This document shows positions 59,317 through 64,000 of a stretch of 64,000 bases of DNA, piece after piece; positions within the stretch are counted from its first letter, which is position 1; each line of letters starts with the position of its first letter. The notes under the pieces were generated by a model. The model ran no database searches, had not been told where the DNA came from, and was given only the letters and a program-made list of their open reading frames with translations. The DNA is from a bacterium (lineage in GTDB: Bacteria; 4484-113; JAGGVC01): contig JABRWB010000041.1 of assembly GCA_039961635.1 (NCBI GenBank), forward strand, positions 73,449 through 137,448, written 5' to 3'. The translations under genes and the position numbers were made by a program.

Positions 59317-60162
59317 ATGCGGTTCGCCTTTTTCCTTCCATATCTCAGAATTGATGACAGCGGCTTTACGCTGGACGAGTTCTTCAGGAACCTGGCCAAT
59401 GCGGTCAAAATCGCTTCGCCGGATAACTATCCATATCCGCTTTACGCCCATTCCCACGGCGGCCCGGGAGATGGCGCTGGCAACGGCCGCTCCGGGACTC
59501 CTTTTAACCGCAGCGACGAATACCATATGCTTTTCGAAAACTACCTCCACAGGTATAAGGTCTTGCCTGAGGAAAGGTACCTTGTGGCTTTGTACAAGCA
59601 CATTTATGCCGATTTGGATACTGCGTACAATTACCCCAAGACTCTCAAGAACCGGTCATTCAAAGATTACCTGTTTACGTACGGGGAATTCAGCGCGCTA
59701 AAGGATTGCCTGGACTTGGTTGCCTGGTATTTCGCGGGGGAAACAACAAACTCATTGGATGCGGCATCGGGGCTGATTTTATTGGATGAGCTGTTCTTCC
59801 AAAAGCCCTTGGACAGATTTCCCAAGGATTTGCTGGGAATTTGCGACAAATATCGTTCCTCTATGCTTGCAAGGCCTGTATACAGTTTCGAGATGGAGGT
59901 GGAAAACCGGTACCGGCGGGACAGGTTGCATTGCGTTCTGATGGACGAAAACCGGCCGCTTCAATCATCCAATTCATTTTTCGTTCACTTCTCCGCCAAG
60001 GATGAAACCTCCGAAATCGCGCATATCGAAACGATTTTATCGGATGAGGAATTGAGACGCTTGGGCCCGGATCCCGAAGACTGGTCGGAAATCGATGCCG
60101 CTCTGCGCCGCGATTTCGACAACCGATTCACTTATTCCAGAGTGGAAGTAAGTCTTACCTGA
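59317..60162 (+). CDS. Soluble protein of unknown function
   Basis: 281 residues with no family that I recognise. No signal peptide and no membrane segment. Rich in aromatic and acidic residues; distinctive stretches are FFLPYLRIDDSGFTLDEFFR and YLFTYGEFSALKDCLDLVAW. A Gly-rich low-complexity part (HSHGGPGDGAGNGRSG) lies near residues 47-62. ATG 59317 has TTGGAGG seven bases upstream; an in-frame TTG at 59305 falls on that site. It has its own near-consensus promoter and follows glgP. Confidence 0.72.
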   Translation: MRFAFFLPYLRIDDSGFTLDEFFRNLANAVKIASPDNYPYPLYAHSHGGPGDGAGNGRSGTPFNRSDEYHMLFENYLHRYKVLPEERYLVALYKHIYADLDTAYNYPKTLKNRSFKDYLFTYGEFSALKDCLDLVAWYFAGETTNSLDAASGLILLDELFFQKPLDRFPKDLLGICDKYRSSMLARPVYSFEMEVENRYRRDRLHCVLMDENRPLQSSNSFFVHFSAKDETSEIAHIETILSDEELRRLGPDPEDWSEIDAALRRDFDNRFTYSRVEVSLT

Positions 60163-60277
60163 TTAATATGCGTCAATTAACAAGTAATGGAGTAGCAACG
60201 ATTTCAAAGCGATGCAGCTTTGATATGTCTTGCCCGTTCCGCGGAATCCGATTGCTATATAAAATGGAGGGCCTGCC

Positions 60278-60901
60278 TTGAACGACTTAATCGTTGTAAG
60301 CGGCCCCTCCGGAGTGGGCAAAGGAACATTAATAAGCGGCTTGCTAAAGGCGGATCCAACATCAAGGGTTACCGTTTCCGACACTACGCGCCAAATTCGG
60401 CAAGGAGAGGAAAACGGAAAGGACTATAATTTCATCACGTCCGAAGAGTTCAAAGCCAGAATTGACGCGGGATACTATGTCGAATGGGAGCACTTTTACG
60501 ATACCTATTACGGCACTCCCAAAAACCAGATTGAATCGGCAAAACCGGGCGAAAAAGTGCTTCTTGAACTGGATCCGAAGGGAGCACTTTCCATCAAACG
60601 TGCGTATCCCGACGCCGCTCTTGTCTTCGTGCTGCCGGCGACGATGGGGCAGCTTGCGGAGCGGCTCCGAGCGAGGGGAACGGAAAACTCCAGGCAGCTT
60701 CAGCTCCGCGCTGCGCGGGTTGCCGAAGAAATGGCGCTGATTGACCACTTTGATTATGCCGTAGTAAACGACGATATTACAAAGGCAACCGCGGATTTTT
60801 GCGAGCTCGTGAGCTCGCTTCGCTTTCGAATGCAATCCAATCGCAACCTTGTTGCGAAACTTTTACTCGAGGCAAAGGAACTAAGCAATGATTTACACTA
60901 A
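60278..60901 (+). CDS. gmk: Guanylate kinase
   Basis: 207 residues. The P-loop is SGPSGVGKGTL, followed by TRQIRQGEENGKDYNF (GMP-binding region, with usual consensus TRxPRxGE) and EWEHFYDTYYGTP. It phosphorylates GMP to GDP. Start is TTG 60278 with GGAGG seven bases upstream. First of the cluster gmk-rpoZ-coaBC, as in many bacteria. It overlaps rpoZ by 14 bases. Confidence 0.95.
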   Translation: MNDLIVVSGPSGVGKGTLISGLLKADPTSRVTVSDTTRQIRQGEENGKDYNFITSEEFKARIDAGYYVEWEHFYDTYYGTPKNQIESAKPGEKVLLELDPKGALSIKRAYPDAALVFVLPATMGQLAERLRARGTENSRQLQLRAARVAEEMALIDHFDYAVVNDDITKATADFCELVSSLRFRMQSNRNLVAKLLLEAKELSNDLH

Positions 60902-61301
60902 GAGAAAGAGAATAACCAGCCTGACGCAGCCATCGCTCGAAAAGCTTTTGGCCAAAGTGCCGAGCAAGTACGAGCTCGTTTTGCTTGCAAGCAAGCGCGC
61001 CAGGCAAATCAAACGGGAAGTGGATCTTCGTCCGGAAAAAGCAAAGGAGTACGAATTCAACAAGCCGCTCACGACCGCGCTTTTTGAAATCGCGCAAGGC
61101 AGAATAACCGCCGAAGACCTAAAATACGTTGACCTGTTCGAGGATGTGGACGAGGGTCGCGAGCCGAGGATTCCCGCGGAGGAATTATCCAAGCGCTTTT
61201 TCGATGCGGACGAGACCGGCGAAATTGAAATTTCCGACGACGATTACGAAATGGACGATATGGATGAGCCGGACGACCTGTCCGAGCTTGCAGAGGAGTA
61301 G
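60888..61301 (+). CDS. rpoZ: RNA polymerase omega subunit with acidic tail
   Basis: 137 residues. The omega core is seen as SKYELVLLASKRARQIKRE and KPLTTALFEIAQGRI, with a long C-terminal tail rich in Asp and Glu (SDDDYEMDDMDEPDD) that makes it longer than the usual 70-100 residues. Omega aids RNA polymerase assembly and, in some bacteria, ppGpp binding. AAGGA precedes ATG 60888, inside the gmk end. Confidence 0.93.
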   Translation: MIYTKRKRITSLTQPSLEKLLAKVPSKYELVLLASKRARQIKREVDLRPEKAKEYEFNKPLTTALFEIAQGRITAEDLKYVDLFEDVDEGREPRIPAEELSKRFFDADETGEIEISDDDYEMDDMDEPDDLSELAEE

Positions 61302-61304
61302 CGG

Positions 61305-62552
61305 TTGTACGATCGCCCGCGTTCATTGCTATTGGGAGTATCCGGCGGAATCGCCGCCTATAAGGCGTGCGATATCGCCAGGCACTTCGTCAAGCTAGGG
61401 GTTTCCGTCCAAGTTGTAATGACGGAAAACGCCACCAAGTTCATTGGGCCGACCACCTTCGAGGCGCTTACCGACCGCCCCGTTTTCGTTGAATTGTTTA
61501 AAAGCAAGGATCTGATCGGTCAGGAAGGGACGTTTAGGCACATTGACTTGGGCAAGGGTTTCGACGCGTTTTTGATCGCTCCGGCCACTGCCAACGTTAT
61601 TGCGAAGTTTGCCGCGGGCATCGCTGACGATCTTTTATCCTCGACTTACCTCTGTTCCGATTGCCCCGTCCTGGTCGCTCCCGCCATGAATACACGAATG
61701 TGGCTACACCCCGCAACCAAGCGCAATGTCGAAATCCTGCAGGGAGACGGAGTCGAATTCGTAATGCCGGAAACAGGAGAGTTGGCTTGCGGGGAATTTG
61801 GCGCAGGGCGGCTTGCGCCCGTTTGTGAAATAGAGGCCGCGACGGAGCGCATCCTGGGCCGCGGAGGTTCTTGGAGCGGTATAAAAGCATTGGTAACAAC
61901 CGGCCCGACGAGGGAAGCGATAGATCCGGTTAGGTTTGTCTCCAACAATTCGACAGGCCATTTCGGCAGGCTGGTGGCAAGGCAGCTCATTCACTCCGGC
62001 GCTGAAGTCACATTGATCGAAGGAAATACGGTGGAAGCTGCATTTGCACTTGATTGCCCTCGAATTTCCGTCCGGTCGGCGGAAGAGATGTGTCGTGCGG
62101 TTTTGGACGCGGCAAACAATTCGGATATCGTATTTATGATGGCCGCGGTTGCCGATTTTACGCCCGCTTTCCCTTCCGCGCGCAAAATCAAGAAAGACGA
62201 CTTGGCCGAGCTAAAAGTTGAGATGAAACGCACTGTTGACATATTAAGTGAACTTGGCGGCTTGAAAAAGCGTCCCCCACTGGTCGGCGTGAGCGCCGAA
62301 ACCGTGGATATCGTGGCCAATTCGGAAAGAAAACTCAAGGAAAAGCGGCTCGACGCAATCCTGGCAGTCGACGTCGGAATTGGGCCATTCGGTGAAGCGC
62401 CGCTTAGCGGAGCATTAATTTTGGCCGACGGTTTGAAATCCAATTTCGGCCCTTCCCCTAAGGAAGAAATAGCCAAATTGCTTGTCGATTCCGTGCGCGG
62501 CAAAGTTTTTAGGAATTCAGAAAACAACCGCCCCGGAGGGCAAGATGAATAA
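61305..62552 (+). CDS. coaBC: Bifunctional phosphopantothenoylcysteine decarboxylase/phosphopantothenate-cysteine ligase
   Basis: 415 residues. The flavoprotein (CoaC) half has LGVSGGIAAYKACDIARH, the catalytic His in FRHIDL, PAMNTRMW and Cys in ELACGEFGAGRLAP. The ligase (CoaB) half begins at LVTTGPTREAIDPVRFVSNN. Two steps of CoA synthesis from phosphopantothenate. Start is TTG 61305 with GAGGAG seven bases upstream. Confidence 0.96.
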   Translation: MYDRPRSLLLGVSGGIAAYKACDIARHFVKLGVSVQVVMTENATKFIGPTTFEALTDRPVFVELFKSKDLIGQEGTFRHIDLGKGFDAFLIAPATANVIAKFAAGIADDLLSSTYLCSDCPVLVAPAMNTRMWLHPATKRNVEILQGDGVEFVMPETGELACGEFGAGRLAPVCEIEAATERILGRGGSWSGIKALVTTGPTREAIDPVRFVSNNSTGHFGRLVARQLIHSGAEVTLIEGNTVEAAFALDCPRISVRSAEEMCRAVLDAANNSDIVFMMAAVADFTPAFPSARKIKKDDLAELKVEMKRTVDILSELGGLKKRPPLVGVSAETVDIVANSERKLKEKRLDAILAVDVGIGPFGEAPLSGALILADGLKSNFGPSPKEEIAKLLVDSVRGKVFRNSENNRPGGQDE

Positions 62553-63564
62553 CCCGAAGTACACACTAGCAAACAGGAGAAAGCGCATGATGCGGAATTT
62601 ATCGTTTTGGGGAGTCGCAGCGGTGTTTCTCGCCGCGGGACTCGTGGCAGGAGCGTTTTTCGGCAAAAGCGGCGCGCTTGCCGCAAATAACACGGTCATC
62701 CTCTCTCAGGGCGGTCACGATTACACGCTCGAAGATTACAGCTTGTTCCTATTCATCCAATCGTCGAGCATGTTTGAGAAGTTTGTCGAGGACGTGATCG
62801 TTAGGGCCGAGGCGGAAAAAAGGAATATAACGGTCAGCGATCAGGAAATCGAAGACTTCATAAAAGAAAATATGATCGATGCGGACGGCCGGAACAGGTA
62901 CGTCCAATATCAGGAAGTATTCGCCCAGGATGTGATTCGCCGCCAGATCACTATGCAAATCCTTGAGGAAAAGCTGGTAAAGCTGTTGCGCGAAAACATC
63001 ATCAAGGAACAGAAAATCACCGTAACCGAAGCGGAGGCCAAGGATTATTTCCTTAAAAACATAGACAAGTTCCATAAGCCGGAGCGCGTGGAAGTCAGCC
63101 TGCTTTCGACAAAGTCGCGCGAGAAGTGCGAGGAAGCGATCAAGAAACTAAAAGATGGCGCAGATTTCAACGATCTCGTGGCGGAGATGGGTGAAATCCC
63201 CGAACTAAAGCAACAGGGCGGATATCTTGGGGTAATGAGCTTCCGCGACCTGGACTCCATAAACTCCGTTCTTGCGGATACCGCATTCAACAAAACCAAG
63301 GAAGGCGGTTACAGCGAGATAATCCGCGGCGAAAACCATTTCCACATCGTTTTCGTCCACAAGAAATATCCGGCCCAAAATCCTACATTTGAAGACGTCA
63401 AAAATGATTTGATGGCGCAGATGCTTGAAGCGAAGCTGGCAAAGCCGATGTCCGCGGCCTACAACGCGATAATCGAGCGCGGTTTCGAGACGGTTTCACC
63501 AAAGGTAAAGCTTCTCGAACCAAAGAAACCGGAAAACGTCGAAGTGCCCTCTTCCAGCGAATAG
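62545..63564 (+). CDS. Peptidyl-prolyl cis-trans isomerase (PpiC/SurA-type), membrane-anchored
   Basis: 339 residues from ATG 62545. An N-terminal signal anchor (about 16-41) is followed by a SurA-like N-terminal helical domain (about 55-175) and a parvulin domain at about 180-285 (SLLSTKSREKCEEAIKKLKD, GGYLGVMSFRDL). It helps fold exported proteins. GGAGG lies seven bases before the ATG; it overlaps coaBC by eight bases (ATGAATAA). The end is acidic and Ser-rich. Confidence 0.9.
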   Translation: MNNPKYTLANRRKRMMRNLSFWGVAAVFLAAGLVAGAFFGKSGALAANNTVILSQGGHDYTLEDYSLFLFIQSSSMFEKFVEDVIVRAEAEKRNITVSDQEIEDFIKENMIDADGRNRYVQYQEVFAQDVIRRQITMQILEEKLVKLLRENIIKEQKITVTEAEAKDYFLKNIDKFHKPERVEVSLLSTKSREKCEEAIKKLKDGADFNDLVAEMGEIPELKQQGGYLGVMSFRDLDSINSVLADTAFNKTKEGGYSEIIRGENHFHIVFVHKKYPAQNPTFEDVKNDLMAQMLEAKLAKPMSAAYNAIIERGFETVSPKVKLLEPKKPENVEVPSSSE

Positions 63565-63591
63565 CGGGCGGCAGCTTGCGGAGAAAGGCAA

Positions 63592-64000
63592 TTGGAAGCT
63601 TCTAACCTGCGAAAGAACTACGAAGTGGATGTGGAACTTCTCATCCCTTCCGGCGGCGGTCGCACATACAGTTATTTTTGCCCGTTTCGGGACGAGCCGC
63701 CTTCCAAAGGCGAAGTCGTCGTGGTTCCTTTCCGAAACAAGCCTACGCCGGCATTGGTGTTGGCGTCCCGGCAACCGCTCCCTTTGTTGGAAAGACGCAG
63801 GCTTAGGCCGTTGCTGGGCATAGAGCGTACTGACGCTGTAATCAAAAAGCTTGGACGCATCGCAATTTCGATTGCAACCGCAAATTTGAAAAATTTCCGC
63901 GACGCGGCTTCCATGCTTTTGCCCGCGCCTCCCGAACGCGAAATCTCGGTGTTTTTTTTTGCGCGTCCGGCCCGGATGAACTTAAGCTGCGCCTTGGTAG
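63592..64000 (+). CDS. priA: Primosomal protein N' (PriA), N-terminal part
   Basis: About 136 residues before the right edge cuts it. Seen: LLIPSGGGRTYSYFCPFRDE and GEVVVVPFRNKPTPALVLAS, the 3' DNA-end binding domain of PriA, and LGRIAISIATANLKNFRDAA as the following helical part. PriA restarts stalled replication forks. TTG 63592 is the best start, with GGAGAAAGG upstream. Position after gmk-rpoZ-coaBC supports the call. Confidence 0.85.
   Translation, partial: MEASNLRKNYEVDVELLIPSGGGRTYSYFCPFRDEPPSKGEVVVVPFRNKPTPALVLASRQPLPLLERRRLRPLLGIERTDAVIKKLGRIAISIATANLKNFRDAASMLLPAPPEREISVFFFARPARMNLSCALV

Noticed and set aside
1-64000. Mobile elements, CRISPR arrays, toxin-antitoxin or defence islands
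   Set aside because: I saw no transposase, integrase, direct repeat array or att-like repeat; all genes look chromosomal.

Overview
The window is a dense bacterial chromosome segment with about 60 protein genes on both strands, one tRNA, and no sign of insertion sequences, prophage, CRISPR or recent transfer. Heptose biosynthesis genes, a heptosyltransferase-like gene and several lipoproteins point to a diderm cell with lipopolysaccharide. Other parts are of the type seen in Gram-positive and Terrabacteria lineages: the rpmH-rnpA-yidD-yidC-khpB block with a short YidC, a DivIVA protein and YggT. Many start codons sit 6-9 bases after a TATAAT-like hexamer with no ribosome-binding site, as in Deinococcus-type leaderless genes. 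A deep-branching diderm relative of Terrabacteria is my inference; the sequence alone does not name the organism. A 2-oxoacid:ferredoxin oxidoreductase and multihaem lipoproteins suggest ferredoxin-linked, probably anaerobic or microaerobic metabolism.

Layout. 1-5.7 kb: a CheR-like methyltransferase cut by the window edge, a four-gene VorB-type 2-oxoacid:ferredoxin oxidoreductase operon, ispG and a glycosyltransferase. 5.7-10.9 kb (minus): a proline-rich membrane protein, two tandem paralogous lipoproteins with a metallophosphatase-like domain plus four haem sites, a RidA protein and a DNA glycosylase. 10.9-13.4 kb (minus): khpB, yidC, yidD, rnpA, rpmH. 13.5-20.3 kb (plus): a secreted unknown, a ClpN/MshEN fusion, mnmA, murG and an AMIN-amidase. 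20.3-23.7 kb (minus): MATE exporter, ssb, HD protein, DivIVA, yggT. 23.8-33.3 kb (plus): rseP, a large dockerin-like metallopeptidase lipoprotein, an ELM1-family protein, a GT9 glycosyltransferase, gmhB, rfaE1, rfaE2, comF.

33.3-40 kb (minus): MBL hydrolase, a small DUF4177-like protein and a complete livKHMGF branched-chain amino-acid transporter whose promoter overlaps that of the divergent tRNA-Leu(CAA) gene. 40.2-46.4 kb: a REC-REC-PEP/pyruvate-binding protein, two divergent phosphofructokinases of different predicted phosphoryl-donor type sharing a symmetric promoter region, and GAPDH. 46.5-54.6 kb: a nucleotidyltransferase, an ECF sigma factor translationally coupled to an 1817-residue anti-sigma-like/alpha-2-macroglobulin fusion, and a small membrane protein. 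54.7-64 kb: a GAF-GGDEF diguanylate cyclase, glycogen phosphorylase, an unknown protein and the gmk-rpoZ-coaBC-PPIase-priA cluster, with priA cut by the right edge.

The strongest candidates for something new are the sigma factor/anti-sigma-alpha-2-macroglobulin fusion (envelope surveillance or defence), the leaderless start pattern, the permease LivH with a fibronectin-like insertion, and the ClpN-MshEN protein that could link c-di-GMP (made by the nearby GGDEF protein) to protein quality control.
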